Positions 33,409-39,315 of a DNA stretch of 39,315 bases are shown one piece after another. Under the pieces are notes generated by a model that had not been told where the DNA came from, ran no database searches, and saw only the letters and a program-made list of their open reading frames with translations. How positions within the stretch are numbered: position 1 is the stretch's first letter; the number at the start of each line of letters is the position of its first letter. Location: the NCBI GenBank assembly GCA_026994195.1, contig JALWRH010000113.1:1-39315 (forward strand). The letters are read 5' to 3'. The DNA is from Sedimenticola sp. (GTDB lineage: Bacteria > Pseudomonadota > Gammaproteobacteria > Chromatiales > Chromatiaceae). The position numbers and the translations under genes were made by a program.

Positions 33409-33840
33409 TCAGGAGTAATAAACATATCTTTCCAGTTGCTCGATGACCACCTGCTGCTCGGAAATGATGTCCTTAACGATATCCCCGATGGAAACCAGAC
33501 CCGCCAGCTTGCCCTCGTCCATCACCGGCAGATGCCGGATGCGCCGCTCAGTCATCAGGGCCATGCACTCATCAACCGCTGTATCCGGCCCTACTACCAC
33601 CAAATCCGGAGTCATGATATCCGCCACAGGGGTGTTTTCCGAACGTTTGCCGGTCAGAATGACCTTGCAGGTGTAATCCCGCTCGGAAAAAAGCCCTATG
33701 GGCCGGTCATCCTTCAAAACCACCAGAGCGCCAATTCCCTTGTCCGCCAGCATCCGGATAGCATCCAGAACGGTTGCCGAGCTGTCGATGGTATGCACTA
33801 CCCGGCCTTTCTGCCCCAGAATATCCTTGACAGTCTTCAT
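33409..33840 (-). CDS. Tandem CBS-domain protein
   Basis: This 143-residue soluble protein consists of two CBS motifs forming one Bateman module (about residues 8-63 and 72-128). Adenine-nucleotide-binding patterns GLFSERDY (49-56) and GLVSIGDIVKD (113-123) are visible, as is the linker DIMTPDLVVVGPDT. Stand-alone CBS pairs sense AMP/ATP or S-adenosyl ligands and regulate partner enzymes; no partner is fused or adjacent. The ATG at 33840 is preceded by AAGGAGG at 8 nt. It converges on lexA and marks the end of the ordinary chromosomal region before the cassette array. Confidence 0.95.
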   Translation of the reverse strand: MKTVKDILGQKGRVVHTIDSSATVLDAIRMLADKGIGALVVLKDDRPIGLFSERDYTCKVILTGKRSENTPVADIMTPDLVVVGPDTAVDECMALMTERRIRHLPVMDEGKLAGLVSIGDIVKDIISEQQVVIEQLERYVYYS

Positions 33841-34000
33841 GCCTCAGCCCTCCTTCATTCAATAGAGAAAAGGAATATTGAGCTAAAGCATAGTCAGGAT
33901 TTCAGCAGTCTGCCGATTTTTATGGGGAATAAGCTCGGAAACTAACCGGTTTTCTCCCGACAAACCACCTCAGGGTGTGCGTTAGACTCTCTTTTATCAA

Positions 34001-34561
34001 TCACTGACCGCACCACTGTCTTTCACAAGGAATGCCGTCGCCATCACCATCCATTTTAGTGTCAGGACAATTACGCAAATAAAACATGGCTTCATCACAT
34101 GAAGTCATTTCTGAACAATACACCTTTCCCGTACAACTATAAATTTCTGTATTTTTCTCTTCTAATGGATAAAATGGCATAAAAGAAGTTTGTTTTTCTT
34201 GCAATCCATTTTTTGTTATAGCGCTTTTATAGACAACGCTTCCTACCACCATTGTCAAGACAGTGATAATTACTATGGAAGCCAAGTTGCTATCCTTACT
34301 CTGCTGAACATATTTTTTTCTAGGGCTTTTTTTAATTTGAGTTACGCCTTCTATCTTGGCATTTACAGCTCTGTGTTTGCCATCGTTACCCGTGTGGACT
34401 TGGTAGGTTATGATATCGCCTACTACAGGACGACGCCCCATTTTTTGGAATGCTGTAATGTGGATGAAAAGATCTTGTTTTCCATGCTCTGCACCGATAA
34501 AACCAAATCCCTTATCGTCATTCCAGCGCTTGAGTCTTCCTTTCTGATAATTGCTATTCAT
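34001..34561 (-). CDS. Cold-shock domain - membrane helix - excalibur protein
   Basis: This 186-residue protein has three parts. Residues 7-70 are a cold-shock (OB-fold) domain with RNP1 KGFGFI (17-22) and RNP2 DLFIHI (30-35). Residues about 92-111 form a membrane helix. Residues 143-184 are an excalibur calcium-binding domain with cysteines and the D-x-D-x-D-G loop (MDGDGDGIPCE, 170-180). By positive-inside reasoning the nucleic-acid-binding part is cytoplasmic and excalibur periplasmic. Similar fusions exist in other gammaproteobacteria. It may be the last, degenerate cassette of the array or a resident gene: a GTCTAAC/GTTAGTT pair lies downstream but is too short for a convincing attC. The Shine-Dalgarno is weak. 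Confidence 0.9.
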   Translation of the reverse strand: MNSNYQKGRLKRWNDDKGFGFIGAEHGKQDLFIHITAFQKMGRRPVVGDIITYQVHTGNDGKHRAVNAKIEGVTQIKKSPRKKYVQQSKDSNLASIVIITVLTMVVGSVVYKSAITKNGLQEKQTSFMPFYPLEEKNTEIYSCTGKVYCSEMTSCDEAMFYLRNCPDTKMDGDGDGIPCERQWCGQ

Positions 34562-34579
34562 TGGACATGCCTGTCAAAA

Positions 34580-34657
34580 GCCAAACATTTGGCGTGAGCA
34601 GCGACCATAATGGGTGCCAAGTTTACACGATATCAATGTAAAACCGCCATCTTTACA
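34580..34657. other. Short inverted and direct repeats between the CSD and GNAT genes
   Basis: GCCAAA-CA-TTTGGC (34580-34593), followed on the minus strand by TTTT, could be a weak terminator or attenuator ahead of the cold-shock gene. Further right, TTTACA-N9-TGTAAA (34622-34642) and another TTTACAC (34652) form an inverted/direct repeat set that may bind a regulator. No attC was recognised here although one would be expected behind the GNAT gene. Confidence 0.35.
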
Positions 34658-34684
34658 CAGTCTGCTCTACACATTTATTGCCGA

Positions 34685-35251
34685 CTATTTCAATTCCTTC
34701 CTCATGATCGGACGTGTGGGTGAACGCCGCACTACCTCTTTAAACCCAGCACGAATGAAGGCCGCGGGTATGCCGGTCCAGGCAAAAGCAGGTGGAATAT
34801 CTTTATCAGATTTTGGTTCAACCGGATAACCTTCTACTAATTCTGCACCCTGTGATTTGGCATACTCACAAGCAGCTTGTAAAAGCTCAGTTGAAGCACC
34901 TTTTTTTCTATATGACTTATCAATAAACAGGCAAGCGACCGACCAGCAGGTACGGTCATCTACCGGCTTAAGTATATGGGACCTTGATAAAAAAGAATAG
35001 GTGCTTCTAGGAGCAATGGCACACCAACCGATTGCTTCGGTGTTGTAATATGCCAAGATACCAGGAACTTCTCCAGAGTCGACAATAGCTTTCATGGCCA
35101 GTTTGTTGCCGTCCCCTTTTTGTGACTCATACTGTTTCCTCGTAAGGCGCCAAAGCATGCACCAGCATCCACCACATGCCCCTCGCTCGCCAAACAAAGA
35201 AACAAAGTCGTCCCATTGGTCTATGTTCAAAGGTTTAAACGATAGTTCCAA
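34685..35251 (-). CDS. GNAT-family N-acetyltransferase (integron cassette gene)
   Basis: This 188-residue protein has the acetyl-CoA loop YRKKGAST (R/Q-x-x-G-x-A type) followed by the helix ELLQAACEYAKSQGA, and N-terminal FGERGACGGCWCMLWRL, a pattern of a GNAT subgroup often found in integron cassettes. I chose TTG at 35251 because AAGGAG lies 6 nt before it and the sequence matches the family from LELSFKPLNIDQWDDF; the upstream ORF extension is attC sequence. Its ribosome-binding site begins just three bases after the GTTAGCC core of attC 35266-35358, the typical layout of a cassette. The acceptor substrate is unknown (antibiotic, metabolite or protein). Confidence 0.9.
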   Translation of the reverse strand: MELSFKPLNIDQWDDFVSLFGERGACGGCWCMLWRLTRKQYESQKGDGNKLAMKAIVDSGEVPGILAYYNTEAIGWCAIAPRSTYSFLSRSHILKPVDDRTCWSVACLFIDKSYRKKGASTELLQAACEYAKSQGAELVEGYPVEPKSDKDIPPAFAWTGIPAAFIRAGFKEVVRRSPTRPIMRKELK

Positions 35252-35265
35252 GGGTATCTCCTTCT

Positions 35266-35358
35266 GGCTAACGCCGGCGATACTGGCGGACAAGGCGCGT
35301 AGCGGTTTGGTCATCCGGCACCTGCGTAGCGGGTGCGAACTGAACGCCCTGGTTAGAT
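35266..35358 (-). other. attC recombination site (integron)
   Basis: This is a 93-bp site on the minus strand. The 5' core ATCTAAC matches RYYYAAC exactly and contains the stop codon of the upstream cassette gene. The 3' core GTTAGCC is one base off GTTRRRY. CTAAC pairs with GTTAG, then GGCG with CGCC across short unpaired spacers. The interior carries a GCACC-N9-GGTGC hairpin and GCGTAGCG-type loop sequence. Size, polarity and position between two same-strand genes all fit attC. Confidence 0.78.
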
Positions 35359-35907
35359 ACCTGGGTTGCAAACATATTCTTTCTCTAGCAAAGCTGGCTT
35401 AATCACCCCGCGGCCCATCTGATTCCAGTAATCCGCTGAAATCTCTCCCCGTTCAAAAAGCATAGCATTCCACAATCCATTCAAACCATATAGCCACATT
35501 GCGAGAATCGCAGTTGCCAGTGTGCCAGTAACGACTTTGGTTCGGCTACTTGATGTAATGCCTTCGAACAATAAAAACAAGCTTATAACTGACAATCCAC
35601 AAACTATTGCGACAACAAGCCAAAATGGATTCTGCCACCAATTCTGGTTCGGTAGCCAAAAGGAGTACAGACAGGTATCTTGCTCCCCGGCCGTTATAAA
35701 AACAATGAAGATCAGCTGGTAAAGAAAGTAGAAGATGGCGATCGCAAGCACGAGTAAAGCTGACCGCAGATCGAACGACCGAACAGAGCCACCTATGTCA
35801 GATAGAATTGGCATCTTACGCCGCAATTCACCGGGAGCAAATAAAGCGTATCGGAATTTGCGATCCAAGTTAATTTCCCTTGTTAGTGCTTTTAAAACAG
35901 CCCGCAT
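35353..35907 (-). CDS. Unknown three-helix membrane protein (integron cassette)
   Basis: This 184-residue protein (from ATG 35907) has three predicted membrane helices: about residues 46-75 (LRSALLVLAIAIFYFLYQLIFIVF in two overlapping parts), 98-118 (WLVVAIVCGLSVISLFLLF) and 128-150 (TGTLATAILAMWLYGLNGL). No family is recognised. It overlaps the upstream SH3-like gene by 16 nt, so they share one cassette. A TTG at 35931 with GGAG 8 nt upstream is an alternative start. Its stop codon TAA lies inside the 5' core of the attC, as usual in cassettes. Confidence 0.72.
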   Translation of the reverse strand: MRAVLKALTREINLDRKFRYALFAPGELRRKMPILSDIGGSVRSFDLRSALLVLAIAIFYFLYQLIFIVFITAGEQDTCLYSFWLPNQNWWQNPFWLVVAIVCGLSVISLFLLFEGITSSSRTKVVTGTLATAILAMWLYGLNGLWNAMLFERGEISADYWNQMGRGVIKPALLEKEYVCNPGI

Positions 35908-36362
35908 GGAGATGTAGCAACTTTTAACCAACCACCAGACTCCGCTTTGCTTACCTCAACCTTTTTTCTAGGGGTTTCTGTAACGATTACGCAATCCCCG
36001 TTAATTAATACAAATGATCTTTGGCTGTCTGAACTTGGGCCGTTTCGGAAATTAACATCTCCTGATACACGGAGCTTATCACCAACCTTAATCTCGTCGT
36101 AGAAACCGGTTACTGTCTCCTTTAAAAGGTAAAAATTGCCATCGTTTGTTAGTGCTCTATTTTTCCCAACTTCGTAATAAACCCAGCCATTGGTTTCGTA
36201 TATAGAAGCAATCCTAGACTCTATGGGCTTCCATAATGGTGCGGGAAGAAATACTGCGCATATAGCGACAATAGCTGCAAGGATACCAGTAACCTTCGAC
36301 AGGAATTCAAGTTTATCAAGCACAGCATTGAATATAGTTTTTAAAGATCTTAGATAGCTCAT
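35892..36362 (-). CDS. Membrane-anchored SH3-like domain protein (integron cassette)
   Basis: This 156-residue protein has a membrane helix near the N-terminus (about residues 25-43, GILAAIVAICAVFLPAPLW). An extracytoplasmic C-terminal domain (about 88-155) looks like a bacterial SH3 domain: GDKLRVSGDVNFRNGPSSDS, then a turn, VIVTETPRKKVEVSK, then GGWLKVAT. Such domains bind peptides or cell-wall components. The ATG at 36362 lies about 20 nt after the 3' core GTTAGCA of the interrupted attC; there is no Shine-Dalgarno. It overlaps the following three-helix protein gene, implying a two-gene cassette. Confidence 0.75.
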   Translation of the reverse strand: MSYLRSLKTIFNAVLDKLEFLSKVTGILAAIVAICAVFLPAPLWKPIESRIASIYETNGWVYYEVGKNRALTNDGNFYLLKETVTGFYDEIKVGDKLRVSGDVNFRNGPSSDSQRSFVLINGDCVIVTETPRKKVEVSKAESGGWLKVATSPCGLF

Positions 36363-36458
36363 TATTTTATTCTATATAGTGCTAACGACCAAGCTGTGCG
36401 GCGCAAACGGAGCGCAGCGTAGTTTGCGGAATCTTCCCCCGATAAAGTTGACACCCAT

Positions 36459-37262
36459 TCACGCCGCCAGACTCAGCTCAAACGCTGCCGGGGATTGATA
36501 ACCCAGCGCTGAGTGCAGCCGCTCCTGGTTGTAAAATGCAATGTACGCCCGGATCTGCTTCCTCAACTGTTGTTCACCACTAAAGGTGAAGCCATGGTAG
36601 GTATCGGATTTGAAGCTGTGGAAGAAGGATTCCATGTGAGCGTTGTCTGTCATCTTCCCGGGACGATTCATGCTCTGAATATATCCCAGTACCTTGAGTC
36701 TGTCACGGAAGGCATGGGCCGCGTATTCGATTCCTCGATCTGAGTGGAAAATCACCCGGCCTTTGGGTCTTCGCTTGGCGACGGCCCGGTTCAGGGCCAG
36801 CAAAGTGAGCTTTACGCCTTTGCGCTTGCCCAGACACCAGCCCAGTATCTGCCGGGTGTATTTGTCCATAACCGTCGCCATGTAACGCCACTGGTTGCCA
36901 ACCTTGAGGTAAGTAATATCACCTACCCAGACCTGATCAGGACCATCGATCATGACCCCCAGGGTGCGGTTGGGTACGCTCTGGAAGAAGGCGTGGTTGG
37001 CTGCGTGAGCAGTATACAGGTTGGCGGACCTGGCTTTCATGCCGTTTTCTCGCATCAGGCGGGCGATCCGCTTCTCGGAAACCTTTTTTCCCTGATGCTG
37101 CAAGGCCGCATGTACCCGGGGGCTACCATAGGTATAACCGCTCTTTTCATGTACAGCCTCTATTTCCTTCAACAACCGTTCCTCTTCCTTTTGCCGCGCA
37201 CTGGGCTTTCTGTGTTTCCAGGCATAGTAACCGGCTCGCGTGACGCCATATATCCGGCACAT
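36459..37262 (-). CDS. IS3-family transposase, OrfB (DDE catalytic part)
   Basis: OrfB supplies the RNase-H-fold catalytic domain. The DDE triad is visible in WVGDITYLK, FHSDRGIEY and HMESFFHSFK, and the N-terminal HTH_21-like region GYTYGSPRVHAAL is present. The frame continues upstream of the ATG at 37262 (residues FAFIEQNREQFSISA) and overlaps orfA in the -1 frame, so the active protein is expected as an OrfAB fusion made by frameshifting rather than from this ATG. Confidence 0.95.
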   Translation of the reverse strand: MCRIYGVTRAGYYAWKHRKPSARQKEEERLLKEIEAVHEKSGYTYGSPRVHAALQHQGKKVSEKRIARLMRENGMKARSANLYTAHAANHAFFQSVPNRTLGVMIDGPDQVWVGDITYLKVGNQWRYMATVMDKYTRQILGWCLGKRKGVKLTLLALNRAVAKRRPKGRVIFHSDRGIEYAAHAFRDRLKVLGYIQSMNRPGKMTDNAHMESFFHSFKSDTYHGFTFSGEQQLRKQIRAYIAFYNQERLHSALGYQSPAAFELSLAA

Positions 37263-37294
37263 GGCGCTGATACTGAATTGCTCCCGGTTCTGCT

Positions 37295-37630
37295 CTATGA
37301 ACGCGAAGATTTCGCTTTTCGTTCCGAACAGAACCGGATGGCCTTTTTTAGTATTTCGTGCTCCTCCTTGAGCCGGGCATAATCCCTTTCCAGTTTCTTC
37401 AGCCGTTTCAACTCGGCGGCTATCTTCGGGTCAATGGGCTTTTTCACCTTCACCTCCAGTTGGCCTTCTCGCATTTCCTTACGCCATCGTGACAACATGA
37501 AGGGGTGGATGTCCAGTTCCTCGGCCACATCCTTGACCTGGACGCCTGGAAGATGACTCAGCCGGACTGCTGTCACCTTGAATTCATTACTATACTGCTT
37601 GACCTTTCTTGGCCCCTTTATTCTTGGCAT
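37295..37630 (-). CDS. IS3-family transposase, OrfA (DNA-binding part)
   Basis: This 111-residue protein has a helix-turn-helix (YSNEFKVTAVRLSHLPGVQVKDVAEELDIHPFMLSRWRKE in sequence, residues about 13-52) and a C-terminal leucine-zipper-like helix (LKRLKKLERDYARLKEEHEILKKA, about 74-97). The start at 37630 has GGAGG upstream. Near its end an A-AAA-G string (CGAAAAGCG) gives a plausible -1 slippage site into orfB, as known for IS3 elements. Confidence 0.95.
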   Translation of the reverse strand: MPRIKGPRKVKQYSNEFKVTAVRLSHLPGVQVKDVAEELDIHPFMLSRWRKEMREGQLEVKVKKPIDPKIAAELKRLKKLERDYARLKEEHEILKKAIRFCSERKAKSSRS

Positions 37631-37710
37631 TTGCCACCTCCGAATAGTTAGTTGGAGGTGTCAACTTTTTCGGGGGAGGTTTATGCGTCCGAACGAGCGC
37701 CTTGTTATAT

Positions 37711-39066
37711 TTAATTTTTATTCACCAACCCTTTAGCAACATCAGCTAGTCCTTTTGCCGTTTCAAATGCTGCCTTGGATTCCTTGTCTTTATGTTTTGG
37801 AGTGTCTATTGGTGTCTTATATATTTCACCAACTGAATCCATAATTAATTTGTCCTTATTAGCTGCATCCTTGAGTTGGTCTGCATATGCGTTAACAGTT
37901 AATGCTACAGCAGACTTGAATGCGTACTCCTCTTGATAGTGCCTTTCCTTAGAATATTGAGAGATAGAAAATAGCAACAAAAATACTGCTGGAATGGTCT
38001 TGAGTGTATTAATACCAATAACTTCAAGGGTAATATCAGATATATTACCGTTACCAAACAGAAAAAATATCCATGCTATTGTTGCGACTGTCATAACTGG
38101 TACAGTCCACTTCCAAAAATTAACAGAAGGAGCTAATTCTGTTTTTCGTTGTTTAAATGTCTCAAATAATGATGCGCCTACCTCTCTACCAATAAGCGCA
38201 TTTAAGTAATTATTTCTTTCTTCAAAATATTCTGTTTTAGATCTTACCGTATCCAAGCTCGTCTCGTAATCTGTATTTAGCTTAGAAAGCATCTCTGTGT
38301 ATTCATCAAGTGTAGACTTAATTGAAGCTGTTAGCTTTTTGCTTTCAGCTTGTTGTTTGTTTATAATCGCGAGTAACTCACTAATTGACTCTTCTTTCTC
38401 TGAGCTTGTTTCAGACAGTGTTGATATTTTTTCAGCTAATGTGGCTGATTTAGAATTAAGTTCGTTTATCTCGCTTGCATGTTGCCTAGCAGCTGTAAGA
38501 AGAGATTCAATTTCTGAGAGTTGCGATTGTTTTTGTTTTATAAAATTATCAAGCTCTTGCTCTTTTTGCGTTAGTGATGAAAAAAAAGCATTTGAGTTGC
38601 TTAGCAAGGACTCCAAATGTTTAGATACTATGTCTATTCTCTCAGATTCTTTTGCAAAACTTCTGTCTTTAGGGTTGAAATATTTTCTTTTTGATTTTTC
38701 CCAAAATCCGTTAACGGCTTGGTAATGAATTATTCTATTTAGGTAGGCTGGTATATTCGAAAACTGGTTACCTTGTATATAGGCAACTATCTGATTTAGG
38801 TCGGCATGCAAGTTACCGCTACCAAATTCATTTTGAAAATTATACTGAAAGGGTAACGATTTTGCGTAAGTGCTATCTAATTCTTCTTTAAACTGAGAGA
38901 AGACTTTATTTAATGATTCTGCCAATTCAATTACAGAGAACTCCCCGATTTTTACGCTCGCCAAATCCTTTTGATCTTTATATGTTTCCGCTATCAGTTT
39001 TTCGATATCAAGCGAAAAGTACGTTTCAATGACAGCTTTAACCTGATTTACTTGATTCTGATCCAT
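37711..39066 (-). CDS. Coiled-coil membrane protein of unknown function (integron cassette)
   Basis: This is a 451-residue protein. Residues about 1-140 are a helical N-terminal region. Residues about 145-285 form a long coiled coil (for example LDNFIKQKQSQLSEIESLLTAARQ in part, and EKISTLSETSSEKEESISEL). Two membrane helices follow (about 320-337, VPVMTVATIAWIFFLFG; and 353-366, IPAVFLLLFSIS). A conserved-looking cytoplasmic tail then begins KERHYQEEYAFKSAVALTVNAYADQL. No enzyme motif is visible. The ATG at 39066 has GAGGAG directly upstream and starts 17 nt after attC 39083-39154. The AT-rich composition differs from the chromosomal genes. A membrane-linked sensor or defence-type protein is possible but not shown. 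Confidence 0.8.
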   Translation of the reverse strand: MDQNQVNQVKAVIETYFSLDIEKLIAETYKDQKDLASVKIGEFSVIELAESLNKVFSQFKEELDSTYAKSLPFQYNFQNEFGSGNLHADLNQIVAYIQGNQFSNIPAYLNRIIHYQAVNGFWEKSKRKYFNPKDRSFAKESERIDIVSKHLESLLSNSNAFFSSLTQKEQELDNFIKQKQSQLSEIESLLTAARQHASEINELNSKSATLAEKISTLSETSSEKEESISELLAIINKQQAESKKLTASIKSTLDEYTEMLSKLNTDYETSLDTVRSKTEYFEERNNYLNALIGREVGASLFETFKQRKTELAPSVNFWKWTVPVMTVATIAWIFFLFGNGNISDITLEVIGINTLKTIPAVFLLLFSISQYSKERHYQEEYAFKSAVALTVNAYADQLKDAANKDKLIMDSVGEIYKTPIDTPKHKDKESKAAFETAKGLADVAKGLVNKN

Positions 39067-39082
39067 GTCTCCTCGCTTTTAA

Positions 39083-39154
39083 ATATAACGTCAAGGGTCA
39101 GTTTCCGCCAAGGAGCGCAGCGGATTGGCGGTCAACTGCACCCAATTGTTATAC
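39083..39154 (-). other. attC recombination site (integron), near-ideal structure
   Basis: This is a 72-bp site read on the minus strand. TATAAC pairs with GTTATA (core sites). Next come unpaired spacers AATT/TTGA. GGGT pairs with ACCC, an extrahelical G follows, and CAGTT pairs with AACTG. Then CCGCCAA pairs with TTGGCGG, closed by a 13-nt loop TCCGCTGCGCTCC. Core pair, unpaired central spacer, bulged base and terminal loop are exactly the elements that integron integrases recognise in folded attC. Confidence 0.85.
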
Positions 39155-39156
39155 CA

Positions 39157-39315
39157 TCAATTTCCCAGTATAGAATTCATTGTTTCCTCTCTAAACTCTA
39201 AAAATAGTTTAACATTTTCAACTTCTCCAACTGGGTCTCCCCATTCAAAATCTGAATATTTCCACACGGTTTCCTCATTATTTAGTTTAATCCAAGGAGG
39301 CAATATATTACAAAA
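39157..39315 (-). CDS. C-terminal fragment of an unknown protein (next integron cassette)
   Basis: An open frame enters from the right window edge and ends at the TGA at 39157-39159, giving 52 visible C-terminal residues, including LPPWIKLNNEETVWKYSDFEWGD and a close of MNSILGN. No family is recognised. It is AT-rich like the other cassettes. The stop codon lies 3 nt before the 5' core of attC 39083-39154, so it is the gene of that cassette. The 5' part is beyond the window. Confidence 0.65.
   Translation of the reverse strand, partial: FCNILPPWIKLNNEETVWKYSDFEWGDPVGEVENVKLFLEFREETMNSILGN

Larger units (their letters stand above)
36435..37677 (-). mobile_element. IS3-family insertion sequence, complete (1243 bp)
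   Basis: The ends are 21-bp inverted repeats with one mismatch: TCCCCCGATAAAGTTGACACC at the left, and TCCCCCGAAAAAGTTGACACC read inward from the right. Inside are overlapping orfA and orfB in the -1 arrangement and an intact DDE transposase, so it could be active. No 3-5 bp target duplication is visible (left flank ...AATCT, right flank GGTTT...), which suggests a rearrangement after insertion. It lies within an attC site. Confidence 0.92.
36380..37710 (-). other. attC site interrupted by an IS3-family element
   Basis: On the minus strand the 5' core ATATAAC lies at 37704-37710, next to the stop of the 451-residue gene. The 3' core GTTAGCA lies at 36380-36386, just before the next cassette gene. 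Between 36387 and 36434 there is a GCAAAC-N13-GTTTGC hairpin whose loop contains GGAGCGCAGCG, the same string found in attC 39083-39154. The IS occupies 36435-37677; the remaining attC sequence totals 88 bp. The two halves pair poorly outside the cores, so part of the site may have been lost. Confidence 0.6.

Noticed and set aside
33940-33987. GTCTAAC ... GTTAGTT pair on the minus strand just downstream of the cold-shock/excalibur gene, as a further attC
   Set aside because: Only 48 bp between outer ends, with little internal pairing apart from CACC-CTGA-GGTG. It is shorter than known attC sites and the 3' core deviates. At most a degenerate remnant.
34580-34593. Strong Rho-independent terminator before the cold-shock gene
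   Set aside because: The stem is only five to six bases with a very short loop and just four T residues follow; mentioned only as a possible weak element.
36435-37677. Transposase-driven origin of the whole AT-rich right end (genomic island carried by the IS)
   Set aside because: Only one IS copy is present and the gene boundaries coincide with attC-like sites, so cassette capture explains the region better.

Overview
The window looks like chromosome from a gammaproteobacterium of moderately high GC. The signs are LolC/E, a full-length Mfd, an enterobacterial-type ManB phosphomannomutase, GlnRS together with GluRS, tRNAs with encoded CCA, and REP-type palindromes with the TCGGGC-TTCA-GCCCGA core. 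No rRNA or species marker is present, so I do not name a genus. The right-hand 5 kb (about 34.0-39.3 kb) is visibly more AT-rich and is built differently from the rest.

Layout. 1-2.8 kb (minus): lolC/E cut by the window edge, then ppk2 followed 13 nt later by a Lys/Ala-rich histone-H1-like protein. 3.0-6.9 kb (plus): a small exported protein, a divergent TrpD-fold protein translationally coupled to a Rieske ferredoxin, and a TPR-GGDEF diguanylate cyclase. 6.9-11.2 kb (minus): a tight trio of RND/MMPL exporter, periplasmic LolA-like protein and outer-membrane barrel. 11.2-12.5 kb: a palindromic intergenic element, a 57-residue membrane protein and an unrecognised exported protein. 12.6-16.1 kb: mfd. 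16.3-23.3 kb: a radical-SAM/SPASM protein converging on a manB - double sulfotransferase - unknown membrane-anchored protein - sulfotransferase operon, which suggests sulfated cell-surface glycan synthesis. 23.4-24.5 kb: an SRAP (HMCES/YedK) protein overlapping a putative molybdenum-cofactor carrier protein. 24.7-27.7 kb: a two-component system followed by a secreted spondin-domain protein; similar 11-nt-period direct repeats lie upstream of both transcription units. 27.8-28.6 kb: an HDOD protein. 28.8-29.1 kb: stacked palindromic repeats. 29.1-32.5 kb (minus): gltX-glnS operon, then tRNA-Ala and tRNA-Glu with a clear promoter and terminator. 32.7-33.8 kb: lexA with a palindromic candidate operator over its -10, and a CBS-domain protein.

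The most interesting region is 34-39.3 kb. All its genes lie on the minus strand and are separated by sites with the architecture of integron attC recombination sites: paired core sites, an unpaired spacer, a stem with an extrahelical base, and a hairpin loop. One site is nearly textbook (39083-39154), one is good (35266-35358), and one is split by an intact IS3-family element (36435-37677) that lacks a visible target duplication. I read this as the distal part of a chromosomal integron or an integrase-less attC cluster. It carries a GNAT acetyltransferase, two small membrane proteins, a 451-residue coiled-coil membrane protein of unknown function and a partial unknown gene. An integrase, if there is one, should lie to the right of the window because cassettes read away from attI.
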